Source of the DNA: Actinomycetota bacterium | GTDB taxonomy: Bacteria > Actinomycetota > Humimicrobiia > Humimicrobiales > Humimicrobiaceae | Direction: 5' to 3' | DNA length: 36,854 bases | NCBI GenBank assembly: GCA_018400395.1 | Contig: JAGYMN010000003.1 | Coordinates: forward strand, 1-36,854 | Shown: in pieces, positions 1 through 12,810 of the stretch | Layout: every line of letters begins with the position of its first letter | Position numbering within the stretch: position 1 is the stretch's first letter | Translations under genes and position numbers: made by a program | The notes under the pieces: model-generated | The model's input: only the letters and a program-made list of their open reading frames with translations | The model's database searches: none | What the model was told of the DNA's origin: nothing

Positions 1-2
1 CC

Positions 3-272
3 GATGCCTTCGTGCGGAACGGCGGTGTAGCTCCTGGCGCAGCTGCGGCCGAAGAGGAAAAAACTGAATTTGATGTGGAGCTTAAATCACCCGGGCAGAA
101 GAAGATCGAGGTAATAAAAGCTGTACGCCAGATTACCAGTCTGGGTTTAAAGGAAGCAAAAGAAGTTGTAGACAAAGCTCCTAATATTGTTAAAGAAAAA
201 GTATCAAGGGAAGAAGCAGATAAAATAAAGAAGCAGCTCGAAGATGCAGGAGCCGAAGTCGAAATAAAATAG
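3..272 (+). CDS. rplL: 50S ribosomal protein L7/L12, C-terminal part (5' truncated by window edge)
   Basis: Frame is open to the window start. Ala-rich linker followed by [44 protein letters not shown]..., the canonical L7/L12 CTD; lies upstream of rpoB. Confidence 0.95.
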   Translation, partial: DAFVRNGGVAPGAAAAEEEKTEFDVELKSPGQKKIEVIKAVRQITSLGLKEAKEVVDKAPNIVKEKVSREEADKIKKQLEDAGAEVEIK

Positions 273-292
273 ACATATAACAGTAATAATAT

Positions 293-328
293 ATATAAAG
301 GCATAGCAAGAATGCTATGCCTTTATAT
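293..328 (+). terminator. Perfect 16-bp stem-loop in the rplL-rpoB intergenic region (attenuator/processing hairpin candidate)
   Basis: ATATAAAGGCATAGCA-AGAA-TGCTATGCCTTTATAT; arms are exact reverse complements with a 4-nt loop. No clean U-tract follows. Confidence 0.6.
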
Positions 329-386
329 CATATATAGAGCAAAAAATATTTTTGTTGATTTATAAATATCCACAGATAAAAAGTAT

Positions 387-414
387 TTGACACGGACTTA
401 TAATTTGATAAACT
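387..414 (+). promoter_or_regulatory. Candidate sigma70-type promoter upstream of rpoB
   Basis: TTGACA (387-392), 16-nt spacer, TAAACT (409-414); a TATAAT also occurs at 399-404. Confidence 0.4.
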
Positions 415-572
415 AGTAGTTTGTCAGTTTTTCGATAATTTTAATGCTTTTAATATTTAATGGGTTACATTATATAGTATATTTACTACCTGTAAAAGTT
501 TTTATTTAAAATTATTGATCCCAATTAACACTACAATACTACTTAGGAATGAACAAAGAGGAGATTAGCTTA

Positions 573-3500
573 ATGCAAAAAACAAACAAATTCCAGAGAT
601 ATAATTTCGGTAAAATTCCAAAGATAATGGAAATGCCGCATCTTCTTGATATTCAGAGAGAATCTTTCCAGTGGTTTCTGGACGAAGGACTTATGGAAGC
701 TCTTAAGGATATTTCTCCAATAGAAGACTTTACGGGGGATAAGGCATTGGAATTTGTGGACTACAGCTTTGATGAGGATGTAGCAACCCCGGATGTCTGC
801 AAATTGCAGGATATGTCTTACACCGCACCTTTAAAGGTACTTTCAAGATTTATAAATAAGGATACAGGCGAGATAAAAGAAACGGAAGTTTTTATGGGTG
901 ATATACCCATGATGACCAGTAAAGGGACTTTTATAATCAATGGTACGGAAAGGGTGGTAGTATCACAGCTGGTGCGTTCACCCGGTGTCTATTATGATGC
1001 AGACATAGATAAAAAAACTGAACGCGATATATTTATGTGCAAAGTAATACCGACACGCGGTTCGTGGATAGAAATTGAGACAGATAAAAAAAATATTGCA
1101 TATGTAAGAATAGACAGGAGAAGAAAATTTCTCCTCACCATTTTTCTTAAAGCACTGGGTTTTGGCAATAATGAAGATTTGCTGGAGCTTTTTGGTCCCT
1201 TTGACAGGGAAAATTGTATAAAGAATACTCTTGACAGGGACCTGACAGAAACAGAGGAAGAAGCATTGATAGAGATATATAAGAAGCTAAGGCCGGGCGA
1301 GCCGCCAACTGTTGAAAGTGCCAGGAATCTTATTAATTCTCTTTTCTTTAATTCCAAGAGATATGACCTGGGCAAAGTCGGAAGATATAAGATAAACCAG
1401 AAGATTATGGAAGAGCTGGATGAGGGACTGTCAGGAAAACTTTCCGCTATAGATAAAAAGATGGACATAAATCAGGAAGAAAAATACATACTCAACAGTA
1501 AGGATATTTTCCTTATAATCAAATATCTGGTTCAGCTGATGGCTGGAATAGGAGAAGTTGACGATATAGACCACTTCGGAAACAGGAGGATAAGAAATAT
1601 AGGAGAACTGGTACAGAATCAGGTGCGCATAGGTCTTTCCAGGATGGAAAGGGTTGTTAAGGAAAGGATGACAACCCAGGATATTGATATGATAACACCT
1701 AAATCACTGATAAATATCAGGCCGCTGGTTGCAAGTCTTAAGGAATTCTTTGGCAGCGGGCAGCTTTCACAATTTCTTGACCAGACCAATCCTCTTGCAG
1801 AAATAACCCATAAAAGAAGACTTTCTGCCCTTGGACCCGGCGGTCTTTCAAGGGAAAGGGCAGGATTCGAAGTCAGGGATGTTCATTCTTCGCACTACGG
1901 CAGGATGTGTCCTATAGAGACCCCCGAGGGGCCAAATATTGGATTAATAGGATCTCTTGCCACATATGCCACTCTTAATGAGTACGGTTTTATAGAAACA
2001 CCATTCCGTAAGGTTGTAAACGGTGTTGTTACAGATAATATTGAATATCTATCAGCAGACAGGGAAGAAGATTATGTAATTGCACAGGCAACGGAAGAAA
2101 TAGATTCGAAAGGCAGATTTACAAAAGAGAAAGTAATGGCAAAACATGGAGATGATATTATCATTGACAGTCCTGACATGATAGATTATATGGACGTTTC
2201 GCCAAGGCAGATATTCAGTGCCGCAGCTTCCCTTATACCTTTTCTGGATCACGATGATGCAAACAGGGCACTTATGGGTTCAAATATGCAGAGACAGGCA
2301 GTTCCACTGATAGATCCTGAGCCGCCTCTGGTAGGGACCGGGATGGAAAAGGAGATTGCGAGGGACAGCGGTGCCATTATTCTTGCAAGGGATGAAGGTA
2401 TTGTAAAAGAGGTAGACGGCAATAGTATACTAATAGATTACTCAAGGAAAAAGGATGCCGTTCATGAACTTTATAAATTTAAAAGGTCAAATCAGGGTAC
2501 ATGTATCAACCAGAGGCCTCTTGTCAGAGAAGGTGACAGAGTGGAACGGGGACAGGTAATTGCAGATGGACCCGCCACCAGCTCAGGCGAACTGGCACTT
2601 GGTAAAAATCTCAGGGTAGCTTTTATGTCGTGGGAAGGGTATAACTATGAAGATGCCATAGTAATATCTGAGAGGTTAGTAAAGGAAGACGTGCTGTCTT
2701 CAATACATATCTCAAAGCAGGAAGTGGAAGCCAGAACCACAAAGCTTGGTAATGAAGAGATCACCAGGGATATACCGAATGTTGGTGATGAGATACTAAT
2801 GAATCTGGATGAGAGGGGAATAATAAGGATAGGAGCCGAGGTAAAGCCGGGAGATGTGCTGGTTGGTAAAATCACCCCAAAGGGAGAGACGGAGCTAACG
2901 GCAGAAGAAAAGCTTCTCAGGGCGATTTTTGGAGAGAAGGCACGGGAAGTAAGAGACAGTTCTTTAAAGGTACCACATGGAGAAGGTGGAAAAGTAGTAG
3001 ATGTACAGTTATTTTCACGCAAGCAGGGACATGATCTCCCTCCGGGAGTAAATGAGCTTGTCAGGGTATTTATTGCAGAAAAAAGAAAGATCTCCATTGG
3101 AGACAAGCTTGCAGGAAGGCATGGCAATAAAGGTGTTATATCTGTAATACTTCCCGAAGAAGATATGCCTTATACTGAGGATGGAGAACCAATAGATATA
3201 ATATTCAACCCCCTGGGGGTGCCGTCAAGAATGAACGTGGGCCAGGTTCTGGAAGCTCACCTGGGTCTTGCTGCAAAGAAGGGATGGGATACAGAAGAAA
3301 GGGCAGAAGATGGTTATGTATATGTTGCAACCCCTATATTTGAAGGAGCGGGAGAAGATGATATAAAAAGACTTCTAAAGAAGGTAGGGGAAAATGAAAG
3401 TGGGAAGACGGTATTGTATGACGGTAGAAGCGGCACAAAACTGGCAGATGATATTACCGTAGGATATGCATATGTATTAAAACTGCTTCATCTGGTGGAT

Positions 3501-4115
3501 GATAAGATACATGCCCGATCAACAGGACCTTATTCTCTTGTTACCCAGCAGCCGCTTGGAGGAAAGGCACAATTCGGGGGCCAGAGGTTTGGAGAAATGG
3601 AAGTATGGGCACTCGAGGCTTATGGAGCAGCACATGCTCTTCAGGAAATGCTGACCATAAAGTCAGATGATGTTACTGGAAGAGTCAAGACATACGAGGC
3701 AGTGGTAAAAGGAGAGAACATAGCCAGGCCGGGCATACCCGAATCTTTCAAGGTACTTATAAAGGAGATGCAGAGTCTGGGCCTGGATGTGGAAGTTCTT
3801 TCAGAAGAAGGCAGGAAGGTAAGGGTTTCCGGGTCAGAGGATGAGATAATGAAAACAGTGGAAGAGCTCGGGATAAATCTTGAAGGTCACGGGAAACCTA
3901 TTGATGATGGCGCGGAAGTAGTTAAAAAGCAGGAAGGCGGTAAAGAACAGGAGGAAGAAAAAGAAACCGCCGGGACAGGCGGCAATTTCAGACCTGAAGA
4001 AAATGAGAAGGAGAAAACTGCACCCGAACTTACTGACGAGGAAAAGGAATTAAAGAAACAGATAGAATCAGTAAAAAATAAAAAAGAAAAAGACGGGATT
4101 AAGACAAAAAAATAA
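573..4115 (+). CDS. rpoB: DNA-directed RNA polymerase subunit beta
   Basis: [59 protein letters not shown] and other RpoB motifs. ATG at 573 follows GAGGAG; the ORF track opens at 549. Charged C-terminal tail. Confidence 0.99.
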   Translation: MQKTNKFQRYNFGKIPKIMEMPHLLDIQRESFQWFLDEGLMEALKDISPIEDFTGDKALEFVDYSFDEDVATPDVCKLQDMSYTAPLKVLSRFINKDTGEIKETEVFMGDIPMMTSKGTFIINGTERVVVSQLVRSPGVYYDADIDKKTERDIFMCKVIPTRGSWIEIETDKKNIAYVRIDRRRKFLLTIFLKALGFGNNEDLLELFGPFDRENCIKNTLDRDLTETEEEALIEIYKKLRPGEPPTVESARNLINSLFFNSKRYDLGKVGRYKINQKIMEELDEGLSGKLSAIDKKMDINQEEKYILNSKDIFLIIKYLVQLMAGIGEVDDIDHFGNRRIRNIGELVQNQVRIGLSRMERVVKERMTTQDIDMITPKSLINIRPLVASLKEFFGSGQLSQFLDQTNPLAEITHKRRLSALGPGGLSRERAGFEVRDVHSSHYGRMCPIETPEGPNIGLIGSLATYATLNEYGFIETPFRKVVNGVVTDNIEYLSADREEDYVIAQATEEIDSKGRFTKEKVMAKHGDDIIIDSPDMIDYMDVSPRQIFSAAASLIPFLDHDDANRALMGSNMQRQAVPLIDPEPPLVGTGMEKEIARDSGAIILARDEGIVKEVDGNSILIDYSRKKDAVHELYKFKRSNQGTCINQRPLVREGDRVERGQVIADGPATSSGELALGKNLRVAFMSWEGYNYEDAIVISERLVKEDVLSSIHISKQEVEARTTKLGNEEITRDIPNVGDEILMNLDERGIIRIGAEVKPGDVLVGKITPKGETELTAEEKLLRAIFGEKAREVRDSSLKVPHGEGGKVVDVQLFSRKQGHDLPPGVNELVRVFIAEKRKISIGDKLAGRHGNKGVISVILPEEDMPYTEDGEPIDIIFNPLGVPSRMNVGQVLEAHLGLAAKKGWDTEERAEDGYVYVATPIFEGAGEDDIKRLLKKVGENESGKTVLYDGRSGTKLADDITVGYAYVLKLLHLVDDKIHARSTGPYSLVTQQPLGGKAQFGGQRFGEMEVWALEAYGAAHALQEMLTIKSDDVTGRVKTYEAVVKGENIARPGIPESFKVLIKEMQSLGLDVEVLSEEGRKVRVSGSEDEIMKTVEELGINLEGHGKPIDDGAEVVKKQEGGKEQEEEKETAGTGGNFRPEENEKEKTAPELTDEEKELKKQIESVKNKKEKDGIKTKK

Positions 4116-4142
4116 ATTTTATATTTTGAAAGGCTTTATTAA

Positions 4143-7100
4143 ATGGTAATTAATTTAGATGTCAGCAATTTTGATGCAATAAGGATCGGCCTTGCATCAA
4201 CAGAAAAGATTAGATCCTGGTCCAGGGGTGAAGTAAAGAAACCGGAGACAATAAATTACAGGACACTTAAACCGGAAAAGGACGGACTTTTCTGTGAGAG
4301 GATTTTTGGACCTACAAAAGACTGGGAATGCTATTGCGGTAAATATAAGAGAGTAAGGTTTAAGGGGATCATATGTGAAAGGTGCGGCGTGGAAGTTACC
4401 CGCGCAAGTGTTAGAAGGGAAAGAATGGGGCATATAGAGCTTGCAAGTCCTGTATCACATATATGGTTTTTTAAAGGAGTACCTTCCAGGATGGGTTATA
4501 TTCTGGATATAAGTCCCAAAGATCTGGAAAAGGTACTTTATTTCGATTCATATATAATTACCTCTGTTGACCGGGATAAGATTAAAGCAGAAGATGATAA
4601 AATACAAAAAATTGAAAAAGAAACACTGGAGAAGGCAAAAGAGCTTCACGAACTGAGGATTGATGATATTAAAGCAAGTAAGGACGAGATCCTGGAGGCA
4701 AAAGAAGAAATAGATGAACAGGATCTGGTTATGGAAGATACAGATGACCCCGATGATGATACGGAGGATATTGAAGACAGCGAAGATTATGTGGCAGAAG
4801 AAGATGATAGTGATGATGCTGATGATGACGATGATAAAGATGATGATGCGGTCATCTCTGCTTTTGAAAAGAGAAGATCCGAGAGAGTAAAGATTATCAA
4901 GGAAACTGAGAAGATGCTCGAAGAAGAGGAAGAGATCTATCTTGAGGAAGCGGATCTTATAAAAAGATCTATTACTTTCTTTTCCAATATAGAAGAAAAA
5001 ATGCTTGTCTCCGACGAAGCTCTGTTTAAGAAGATGAACTCCATGTTCGGGAGTTATTTTAAAGGAGGCATGGGAGCAGAGGCAATAAGGGAACTGCTTA
5101 AGGATATTGATTGTGAGAAGGAAGCTGAAATACTTAAGGCTGTCATAAAGAAGTCCAAAGGCCAGAAGAGGAGCAAGAGCATCAAGAGGCTTAAGATAAT
5201 ATCATCTTTTATAAATTCAGGGAACAAACCTGAATATATGATACTTGAAGTGCTTCCGGTAATACCACCGGATTTAAGACCAATGGTCCAGCTTGATGGC
5301 GGCCGGTTTGCGACTTCGGACCTCAATGACCTTTATAGAAGGGTTATTAACAGAAATAACAGGTTGAAAAAACTTCTTGAGCTGGATGCTCCGGAAATAA
5401 TAATAAATAATGAGAAGAGGATGCTCCAGGAAGCCGTTGATGCCCTTTTTGATAATGGGAGGAGAGGTCGCGCAGTAGTAGGTGCGGGAAACCGTCCCCT
5501 GAAATCCTTAAGCGACATGCTTAAGGGGAAACAGGGAAGATTCAGACAAAATCTTCTCGGTAAAAGAGTTGATTACTCAGGAAGGTCCGTAATAGTTGTA
5601 AACCCCTATCTTAAACTTGGTCAGTGCGGGTTGCCAAAAAAGATGGCTCTTGAACTTTTTAAGCCATTTGTCATGAAAAGGCTTGTAGATGAGGGCTATG
5701 GCCAGAATATTAAAAGCGCCAGGACGATGGTTGAAAGAGAAAGTAACGAGGTATGGGATATACTTGAGGAAGTAATCAGGAACCATCCGGTGTTGTTAAA
5801 CAGGGCGCCGACGCTTCATCGCCTGGGGATACAGGCTTTTATGCCGATACTGGTAGAGGGTAAGGCGATACAGATACATCCTATGGTATGCCCCGCGTTT
5901 AATGCCGACTTTGATGGTGACCAGATGGCGGTGCATGTACCACTATCTGATGAGGCAAAAGCTGAAGCAATGATACTTATGCTTTCTGCCAATAATATAC
6001 TTTCACCGGCAAGCGGTAAACCCATAGTTATCCCCTCCCAGGATATAATACTGGGTATATATTACCTGACTTCGGAAAGAGAGAGGGAAGGCGGAAAAGA
6101 AAAATATTACAATAAACCAGAAGATGCAATACAGGCATATAATTATAACCTTATAACACTCCATTCCCTCATAAATGTAAAAATTGGAGACAGGGTAATA
6201 AAGACCACTGTAGGAAGAATCATATTCAACCAGGCTCTTCCGGAGAAGTACAGGTTTGTGAATAAGGAAGTGTCTAAAAAAGAGCTTATATCAATAATAG
6301 TGGACTGCATTGATAAATTTCCTCAGTCCCAGATAATAGATATACTCGATTCCGTAAAAGCTATAGGATTTGAATATTCGACAAAATCGGGTCTTACAAT
6401 TGGTATTGATGATATAAGCATACCCGGAGAAAAATACAATATACTGGGTAAGGTTGAAAAGAAAATCGAAGCCATAGAAGACTATTTCAAACAGGGCCTT
6501 ATTACAGATTTTGAAAGGCATCAGAGGACAATACAGACATGGTCCCAGGCCAATGAGGATGTAGCAGTCGCCATGGAGAAAAATTTTGATAAATTCAACC
6601 CGGTTTACATGATGGCGACATCCGGTGCAAGAGGTAATATTAAGCAGCTCAGGCAGCTTGCGGGTATGAGAGGTCTTGTTGCAAATGCAAGAGGAGATAT
6701 AATTGACAGTCCCATAAAGTCAAATTTCAGGGAAGGATTAAATATACTTGAATACTTTATCTCGACTCATGGAGCAAGGCAGGGCCTTGCAGATACTGCA
6801 CTGAGGACAGCGGATTCCGGATATCTAACCAGGAGGCTTGTGGATGTAGCACAGGATACCATGGTTACTGTAGAAGACTGCGGCACCGAAGATGGAATAT
6901 ACCTGTATGTGCTGACACTGGAAGGAGAGCCCAATACAAATCTTATAGGCAGGATATGCATCGAGGATGTAAAGAACCAGGTCAATAATAAAATTATAAT
7001 AAAGACAGGCGAAGAAATCCTTGAAAAGCATCTTCAGAAATTTATTCATTCCAACATAGAAAGGGTCAAGGTCAGGTCTGTAATGACATGCAAAGCAGAG

Positions 7101-8402
7101 TCGGGTGTCTGCCAGAAATGTTACGGCAGGGATCTGGCTTCCGGTAAAATGGTTGAAATTGGCGAAGCGGTAGGGACTATTGCAGCGCAGTCAATAGGGG
7201 AACCGGGGACGCAGCTTACTATGCGTACATTCCATACAGGTGGAGTAGCATCAACTGTTATTCAGAGATTGATAAAGTCTCCTGTGACAGGAAAGCTTGT
7301 GTTCAGCAGGCAGCTCCTAAAAGATCTGGGTCTCAAAAAGGCAGACTTTAAAGAAGATGAAGAGACCGATGAGTTAATGGAAATAAATATCGAACATATA
7401 CCGCATAAACTGGTTTTCCAGGTAAAGATGGAGAATGGCGATATAGTCGATGTGATAATTCCTAAAGGTGAGATACTGCAGCTTAACAAGAGTATAAATG
7501 TTGATGGAGGCGAGACTTTTGCCAAACTTATATTAACGGCAAAAAGAAAGACCCATGTCCACAAGCATGAAAAAACTTTCGAAGGTATTGATATAACCAG
7601 TGGTCTTCCGAGGGTTGTAGAACTTTTTGAAGCCAGAAAGCCCAAGGAGCATTCATTTATAGCAGATATCTCGGGCAGGTTAGAGATACAGGATATAGAT
7701 ACAAGATTCAGGATGCTGACAATAAAGAGCAAGGATGGTAAACAGGAGAAGTCATATCAGGTACCCACAAGAGCAAAGCTAACATTAAGCGACGGTGACG
7801 AGGTCATTGCCGGGGACCAGCTAACGGAAGGGCCAAGAAATCCCCATGATATCCTGAGGATAAAAGGTATAAAGGACTGCCAGCAGTATCTTGTAAAAGA
7901 AGTGCAGAATGTATATAAATCACAGGGTGTTGATATTAATGATAAACATATTGAAGTTATTGTAAAGCAGATGTTGAAGAAAGTGACCATTATTGATCCC
8001 GGCGATAGCGAGTTTCTGCCGGGTCAGCTGGTTGACAGGCTGCAGTTCAATGAGGTAAATAATGAGCTTATTTCTAATATGAAAAAAGCTGCAACGGCTG
8101 CCCAGAACCTTATGGGTATAACAAAAGCGTCTCTTGCAACAGATAGCTTTCTTTCTGCTGCTTCGTTCCAGGAGACAACAAGGGTGCTGACTGATGCTGC
8201 ACTTGAGAATAAAATAGACAGACTACACGGTCTGAAGGAAAATGTAATAATAGGCAAGGCAATACCTGCCGGAACCGGAATGGGCAGGTTCAGGGGTATT
8301 ACGCTTACATATCCGGGGTATAAGGAGGAAGAAAGGGACGAGATAGAGATACTGCAGGAAGCAGACGCGGATGATTCAGGTGAATTGGAAATAAATATAT
8401 AG
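4143..8402 (+). CDS. rpoC: DNA-directed RNA polymerase subunit beta'
   Basis: [24 protein letters not shown] zinc motif, [12 protein letters not shown] catalytic motif, [12 protein letters not shown]; contains an acidic insertion near aa 195-240. Confidence 0.99.
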   Translation: MVINLDVSNFDAIRIGLASTEKIRSWSRGEVKKPETINYRTLKPEKDGLFCERIFGPTKDWECYCGKYKRVRFKGIICERCGVEVTRASVRRERMGHIELASPVSHIWFFKGVPSRMGYILDISPKDLEKVLYFDSYIITSVDRDKIKAEDDKIQKIEKETLEKAKELHELRIDDIKASKDEILEAKEEIDEQDLVMEDTDDPDDDTEDIEDSEDYVAEEDDSDDADDDDDKDDDAVISAFEKRRSERVKIIKETEKMLEEEEEIYLEEADLIKRSITFFSNIEEKMLVSDEALFKKMNSMFGSYFKGGMGAEAIRELLKDIDCEKEAEILKAVIKKSKGQKRSKSIKRLKIISSFINSGNKPEYMILEVLPVIPPDLRPMVQLDGGRFATSDLNDLYRRVINRNNRLKKLLELDAPEIIINNEKRMLQEAVDALFDNGRRGRAVVGAGNRPLKSLSDMLKGKQGRFRQNLLGKRVDYSGRSVIVVNPYLKLGQCGLPKKMALELFKPFVMKRLVDEGYGQNIKSARTMVERESNEVWDILEEVIRNHPVLLNRAPTLHRLGIQAFMPILVEGKAIQIHPMVCPAFNADFDGDQMAVHVPLSDEAKAEAMILMLSANNILSPASGKPIVIPSQDIILGIYYLTSEREREGGKEKYYNKPEDAIQAYNYNLITLHSLINVKIGDRVIKTTVGRIIFNQALPEKYRFVNKEVSKKELISIIVDCIDKFPQSQIIDILDSVKAIGFEYSTKSGLTIGIDDISIPGEKYNILGKVEKKIEAIEDYFKQGLITDFERHQRTIQTWSQANEDVAVAMEKNFDKFNPVYMMATSGARGNIKQLRQLAGMRGLVANARGDIIDSPIKSNFREGLNILEYFISTHGARQGLADTALRTADSGYLTRRLVDVAQDTMVTVEDCGTEDGIYLYVLTLEGEPNTNLIGRICIEDVKNQVNNKIIIKTGEEILEKHLQKFIHSNIERVKVRSVMTCKAESGVCQKCYGRDLASGKMVEIGEAVGTIAAQSIGEPGTQLTMRTFHTGGVASTVIQRLIKSPVTGKLVFSRQLLKDLGLKKADFKEDEETDELMEINIEHIPHKLVFQVKMENGDIVDVIIPKGEILQLNKSINVDGGETFAKLILTAKRKTHVHKHEKTFEGIDITSGLPRVVELFEARKPKEHSFIADISGRLEIQDIDTRFRMLTIKSKDGKQEKSYQVPTRAKLTLSDGDEVIAGDQLTEGPRNPHDILRIKGIKDCQQYLVKEVQNVYKSQGVDINDKHIEVIVKQMLKKVTIIDPGDSEFLPGQLVDRLQFNEVNNELISNMKKAATAAQNLMGITKASLATDSFLSAASFQETTRVLTDAALENKIDRLHGLKENVIIGKAIPAGTGMGRFRGITLTYPGYKEEERDEIEILQEADADDSGELEINI

Positions 8403-8445
8403 CATAAAAAGGCGATTTAATCAGGTTTTTTTAATCACTTTTTTA

Positions 8446-8474
8446 TTGACATTTTATATTGTAAGTGATAAATT
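8446..8474 (+). promoter_or_regulatory. Sigma70-type promoter for the rpsL operon
   Basis: TTGACA (8446-8451), 17-nt spacer, TAAATT (8469-8474) in the 158-bp rpoC-rpsL gap. Confidence 0.6.
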
Positions 8475-8560
8475 CTTTTTTCGTGTCTCAAAGATAGAAT
8501 TTATCTTTTATTCGATTTTGTTCAATATTTATTAATAAAATATTATAAAGGTGTGTTTTT

Positions 8561-8932
8561 ATGCCCACTATTAACCAGTTGGTGAGAAAAGGGAGAAAAA
8601 GGATAGTCAAGAAGAAGAAAACGCCTGCTCTTCAGGGGAATCCAATCAGGCGCGGCGTATGTATAAGGGTATATACTACGACTCCGAAAAAGCCTAATTC
8701 TGCATTGCGCAAGGTAGCGAGAGTCAGACTGACAAATGGGCAGGAAGTTACAGCCTATATACCGGGGATCGGCCATAACCTGCAGGAGCATTCAATTGTG
8801 CTGGTAAGAGGTGGAAGGGTCAAGGATATTCCGGGTGTAAGGTATAAGGTCATACGCGGTGCCCTTGATACTGCAGGGGTTGAAGATAGGAAATCCAGCA
8901 GATCGAGATACGGTGCCAAAAGACCTAAATAA
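8561..8932 (+). CDS. rpsL: 30S ribosomal protein S12
   Basis: [13 protein letters not shown]...[22 protein letters not shown]...[13 protein letters not shown]. Confidence 0.99.
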   Translation: MPTINQLVRKGRKRIVKKKKTPALQGNPIRRGVCIRVYTTTPKKPNSALRKVARVRLTNGQEVTAYIPGIGHNLQEHSIVLVRGGRVKDIPGVRYKVIRGALDTAGVEDRKSSRSRYGAKRPK

Positions 8933-8949
8933 TATTTTAAGGAGATTTA

Positions 8950-9420
8950 ATGTCAAGAAAAAGCAAGCCAGTAAAAAAAGAGACAATACTGGACCCGGTT
9001 TATAAAAGTAAACTGGTTGGACAATTAATAAATAAGGTTTTGCTAAGGGGTAAAAAAAGCAAGGCCGAAAGCATAGTCTACGGGAGTCTAAGGATACTGG
9101 AAGAAAGGACAAAGGAGAATCCCCTGGAAATACTTGATAAATGTATGGATAATGTAAAGCCGCTTCTGGAAGTAAAGCCCCGAAGAGTAGGAGGAGCAAC
9201 ATACCAGGTTCCTGTTGAAGTTACTAATGACAGGGCAAATACACTTGCTATAAGATGGATAGTAGGTTTTGCGAGGAAAAGGAAAGAAAAGACATTTAAG
9301 GAGAGGCTTGCTTTTGAAGTTCTTGATGGGGCAAGCAACACTGGAAACAGTGTAAAGAAAAAGGAAGATTTACATAAGATGGCTGAAGCCAATAAAGCTT
9401 TTGCACATTACAGATGGTAA
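8950..9420 (+). CDS. rpsG: 30S ribosomal protein S7
   Basis: S7 motifs [31 protein letters not shown]. Confidence 0.99.
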   Translation: MSRKSKPVKKETILDPVYKSKLVGQLINKVLLRGKKSKAESIVYGSLRILEERTKENPLEILDKCMDNVKPLLEVKPRRVGGATYQVPVEVTNDRANTLAIRWIVGFARKRKEKTFKERLAFEVLDGASNTGNSVKKKEDLHKMAEANKAFAHYRW

Positions 9421-9454
9421 TTTAGTTATAATTGTTAAATACAGGTGACCCTTT

Positions 9455-11545
9455 ATGGCGAGACAGGTATCGCTTAAAAATACAAGGAATATTGGGATAA
9501 CAGCACATATAGATGCCGGTAAGACGACTACTACGGAGAGGATTTTATATTATACCGGAAAGACCTATAAAATAGGTGAGGTCCATGACGGTGCTGCTGT
9601 TATGGACTGGATGGTGCAGGAACAGGAAAGAGGTATAACAATAACCTCCGCTGCAACCACTGCTTTCTGGAAGGATCATAAAATAAATATTATAGACACG
9701 CCCGGCCATGTGGATTTTACAGTAGAAGTAGAGAGGGTGCTCAGGGTCCTCGACGGAATGATTGCAATATTCTGTGCGGTAGGAGGGGTAGAGCCGCAGT
9801 CAGAGACAGTCTGGAGGCAGGCCGTAAAATACAATGTTCCGCGTATAGCTTTTGTGAACAAGATGGATAGAAGCGGTGCTGACTTTTTCTATGTGCTTGA
9901 AATGATGAAGAGCAAGCTAAACGCAAACCCTCTTCCGGTTCAGATACCTGTGGGAAAGGAAGACAGATTTGAGGGTATCATAGACCTGGTAAGCATGAGA
10001 GCTATTATATACAGGGATGAAATGGGAATCAGATTTGAATATGAGGATATTCCTGAGGAGCTAAGACCCACTGCTGAAAGATACCGCCAGGAACTTATTG
10101 AAAATATTGCAAATTATAATGATGATATATTAAACAGATATGTTGAAAACGAAAATATCAGCGAAGAAGAAATAAAGTCTGCTATAAGAAAGATGACGAT
10201 TAATGTGGAGGGGGTCCCTGTCTTTTGTGGGGCTGCTTTTAAGAATAAGGGCGTTCAGCCCCTGCTTGATGGTGTTATAGATTATCTTCCTTCGCCCCTG
10301 GACGTAAAAGCGCCAGGCGGGATAAATCCTGATACGGATGAGGAAGTTGACAGGCAGTCCGATGATAACTCCCCATTCTCTGGTCTAATATTTAAAATAA
10401 TGTCCGATCCATTTGTGGGGAGACTGAGCTATCTAAGGATATATTCGGGGATGCTGACCAGCGGGACCCAGGTGCTTAATTCAAACTTAGGAGTAAAAAG
10501 CAGGGTTGGGAAACTGCTGGAGATGCATGCTAACAGCCGTGTAGAGACTAAGGAGGCATTTGCCGGTGATATACTGGCAATAGTTGGGCTAAAGAATGTA
10601 AATACAGGAGATACAATATGCGATGTAAGGAATCCCATAATATATGAATCAATAACATTTCCGGAACCAGTACTGTCAATTGCAATTGAGCCAAAGACAA
10701 GAGATGATCAGGAAAGGCTTGCAAAATCACTAAATTCGCTTACAAGGGAGGATCCTACTTTTAAAGTAAATACCGATCCCGAGACAGGACAGACAATAAT
10801 TTCTGGAATGGGAGAGCTGCATCTTGAGATAATAGTTGACAGACTGATGAGGGAATTTGGAGTGGGAGCAAATGTAGGAAAGCCACAGGTATCCTACCGG
10901 GAGACCATAACGAGGGATGTCCGGGTAGAAGGGAAATATATAAGGCAGAGCGGCGGAAGAGGCCAGTACGGTCATGTCGTTTTAAAATTCGAACCCAATG
11001 ACTATGGAAAGGGTTTTGAATTTGAAGATAAGACAAAAGGCGGAGTGATACCGAAGGATTTTATCAAATCTGTAGAAGAGGGGATTGAAGGGGCTATGGC
11101 TACAGGAGAAGTAGCCGGTTATCCGGTAGTTGATGTAAAGGCAACACTTATTGATGGCTCTTATCATGAAGTAGATTCTTCGGAAATGGCTTTTAGGATA
11201 GCTGCTTCTAAAGCATTCCGGGATGCCATGAAGAAGGCAAACCCCCTGCTGCTGGAGCCGGTGATGGAAGTAGAGGTAGTAGTACCGGATGAATATATGG
11301 GAGAAGTTATAGGCGATCTTAATACCAGAAGAGGTAAGGTATCCTCAGTGAACCTCAGGAATAAAAAACGGATAATTAAATCAGAAGTTCCCCTGTCTGA
11401 AATGTTTGGATATGCAACGGACCTCCGTTCAAAAACCCAGGGAAGGGCGACATTTACAATGCAATTTTTAAGATATGAGCCTATACCAGGAAAGATTGCA
11501 GATGATATCATTAACCGTTATAAGGGGAGCAGCATTGCTGTTTGA
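9455..11545 (+). CDS. fusA: Elongation factor G
   Basis: [41 protein letters not shown]. Confidence 0.99.
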   Translation: MARQVSLKNTRNIGITAHIDAGKTTTTERILYYTGKTYKIGEVHDGAAVMDWMVQEQERGITITSAATTAFWKDHKINIIDTPGHVDFTVEVERVLRVLDGMIAIFCAVGGVEPQSETVWRQAVKYNVPRIAFVNKMDRSGADFFYVLEMMKSKLNANPLPVQIPVGKEDRFEGIIDLVSMRAIIYRDEMGIRFEYEDIPEELRPTAERYRQELIENIANYNDDILNRYVENENISEEEIKSAIRKMTINVEGVPVFCGAAFKNKGVQPLLDGVIDYLPSPLDVKAPGGINPDTDEEVDRQSDDNSPFSGLIFKIMSDPFVGRLSYLRIYSGMLTSGTQVLNSNLGVKSRVGKLLEMHANSRVETKEAFAGDILAIVGLKNVNTGDTICDVRNPIIYESITFPEPVLSIAIEPKTRDDQERLAKSLNSLTREDPTFKVNTDPETGQTIISGMGELHLEIIVDRLMREFGVGANVGKPQVSYRETITRDVRVEGKYIRQSGGRGQYGHVVLKFEPNDYGKGFEFEDKTKGGVIPKDFIKSVEEGIEGAMATGEVAGYPVVDVKATLIDGSYHEVDSSEMAFRIAASKAFRDAMKKANPLLLEPVMEVEVVVPDEYMGEVIGDLNTRRGKVSSVNLRNKKRIIKSEVPLSEMFGYATDLRSKTQGRATFTMQFLRYEPIPGKIADDIINRYKGSSIAV

Positions 11546-11580
11546 GTACAAAAATATACCATCAAAGAAAGGATAAAGAT

Positions 11581-12786
11581 ATGGCTAAGCAAAAATATGA
11601 AAGGACCAAACCACATATAAACATTGGAACCATAGGTCACGTAGATCATGGTAAGACAACCCTTACATCAGCCATAACCATGGCCCTAAAAAACATGGGC
11701 CAGCCTGTGGAGGCAAGGTCCTTTGACTCCATAGACAATGCACCCGAGGAAAGGGAGAGGGGCATAACCATAGCGATAGCCCACGTGGAGTACGAGACTC
11801 AAAACCGGCACTACGCCCATGTGGACTGCCCCGGACACGCTGATTATGTAAAGAACATGATAACAGGAGCTGCCCAGATGGACGGGGCAATACTGGTGGT
11901 CTCAGCAGCAGACGGCCCCATGCCCCAGACAAGGGAGCACATACTCCTTGCAAGGCAGGTAGGGGTTCCCTACATAGTAGTATTTCTAAACAAGACAGAC
12001 ATGGTAGACGACCCCGAGCTTATAGAGCTTGTTGAGATGGAAGTAAGGGATCTTTTAAATGAATACGAGTTCCCCGGGGATGAGATACCCATAATAAAGG
12101 GCTCGGCCTTAAAAGCCATGGAAAGCGGATGTACCACCAAAGATGAGGAGGCCTGCAAACCCATACTGGAACTTCTGGAAGCAGTTGACAGCTACATACC
12201 TACTCCCAAAAGGGATATAGAAAAACCCTTCCTTATGCCTGTAGAGGATATATTCTCCATAACAGGAAGAGGAACGGTTGTGACAGGAAGGATAGAAAGA
12301 GGAGTGGTAAAGGTACAGGATAACGTGGAGATAGTGGGCATAAGGCCGGATATAACAAAGACAGTTGTAACCGGTGTGGAGATGTTTAGAAAGCTTCTTG
12401 ACGATGGCCAGGCCGGAGACAACGTGGGCCTTCTTTTAAGGGGCATAGAAAAGGACGGAGTAGAGAGGGGACAGGTAATAGCAAAACCAGGTTCCATAAC
12501 CCCCCATTCACATTTCATGGCAAGGGTATATGTCCTGTCCAAGGATGAGGGAGGAAGGCACACTCCCTTCTTTAACGGTTACAGGCCCCAGTTTTATTTC
12601 AGGACCACTGATGTTACCGGCACCGTAACTCTCCAGGAAGGCGTAGAGATGGTAATGCCCGGAGACAATACGGACATGGAGATAAAGCTTATATCCCCCA
12701 TTGCCATGGAAGAAGGACAGAGATTTGCCATCCGTGAAGGCGGAAGGACAATAGGGGCAGGAAGCGCAACCAATATAATAGAGTAA
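11581..12786 (+). CDS. tuf: Elongation factor Tu
   Basis: [50 protein letters not shown]. The ORF track start (11542) overlaps fusA; ATG at 11581 has an upstream AAAGGA. Confidence 0.99.
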   Translation: MAKQKYERTKPHINIGTIGHVDHGKTTLTSAITMALKNMGQPVEARSFDSIDNAPEERERGITIAIAHVEYETQNRHYAHVDCPGHADYVKNMITGAAQMDGAILVVSAADGPMPQTREHILLARQVGVPYIVVFLNKTDMVDDPELIELVEMEVRDLLNEYEFPGDEIPIIKGSALKAMESGCTTKDEEACKPILELLEAVDSYIPTPKRDIEKPFLMPVEDIFSITGRGTVVTGRIERGVVKVQDNVEIVGIRPDITKTVVTGVEMFRKLLDDGQAGDNVGLLLRGIEKDGVERGQVIAKPGSITPHSHFMARVYVLSKDEGGRHTPFFNGYRPQFYFRTTDVTGTVTLQEGVEMVMPGDNTDMEIKLISPIAMEEGQRFAIREGGRTIGAGSATNIIE

Positions 12787-12810
12787 AAGAATTAATCAGG
12801 AGGAATAGAT

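Noticed and set aside
1741-1960. Possible rifampicin-resistance substitutions in the RpoB Rif region
   Set aside because: The stretch [35 protein letters not shown] keeps the usual Asp, His and Ser at the classical resistance positions; nothing supports resistance.
2645-3127. Minus-strand ORFs in rpoB (also 992-1468) and rpoC (7262-7732)
   Set aside because: Shadow ORFs from codon bias of conserved + strand genes; no RBS context or domain signal.
4803-4850. GAT-rich tract as a CRISPR or intergenic repeat
   Set aside because: It is in-frame Asp-coding sequence inside rpoC without spacer/repeat architecture.
8690-8720. Possible streptomycin-resistance change in RpsL
   Set aside because: TTTPKKPNS retains the wild-type Lys; no resistance call possible.
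12192-12563. Minus-strand ORFs opposite tuf (also 11663-11953)
   Set aside because: Antisense to highly conserved EF-Tu; composition mirrors tuf codon bias.
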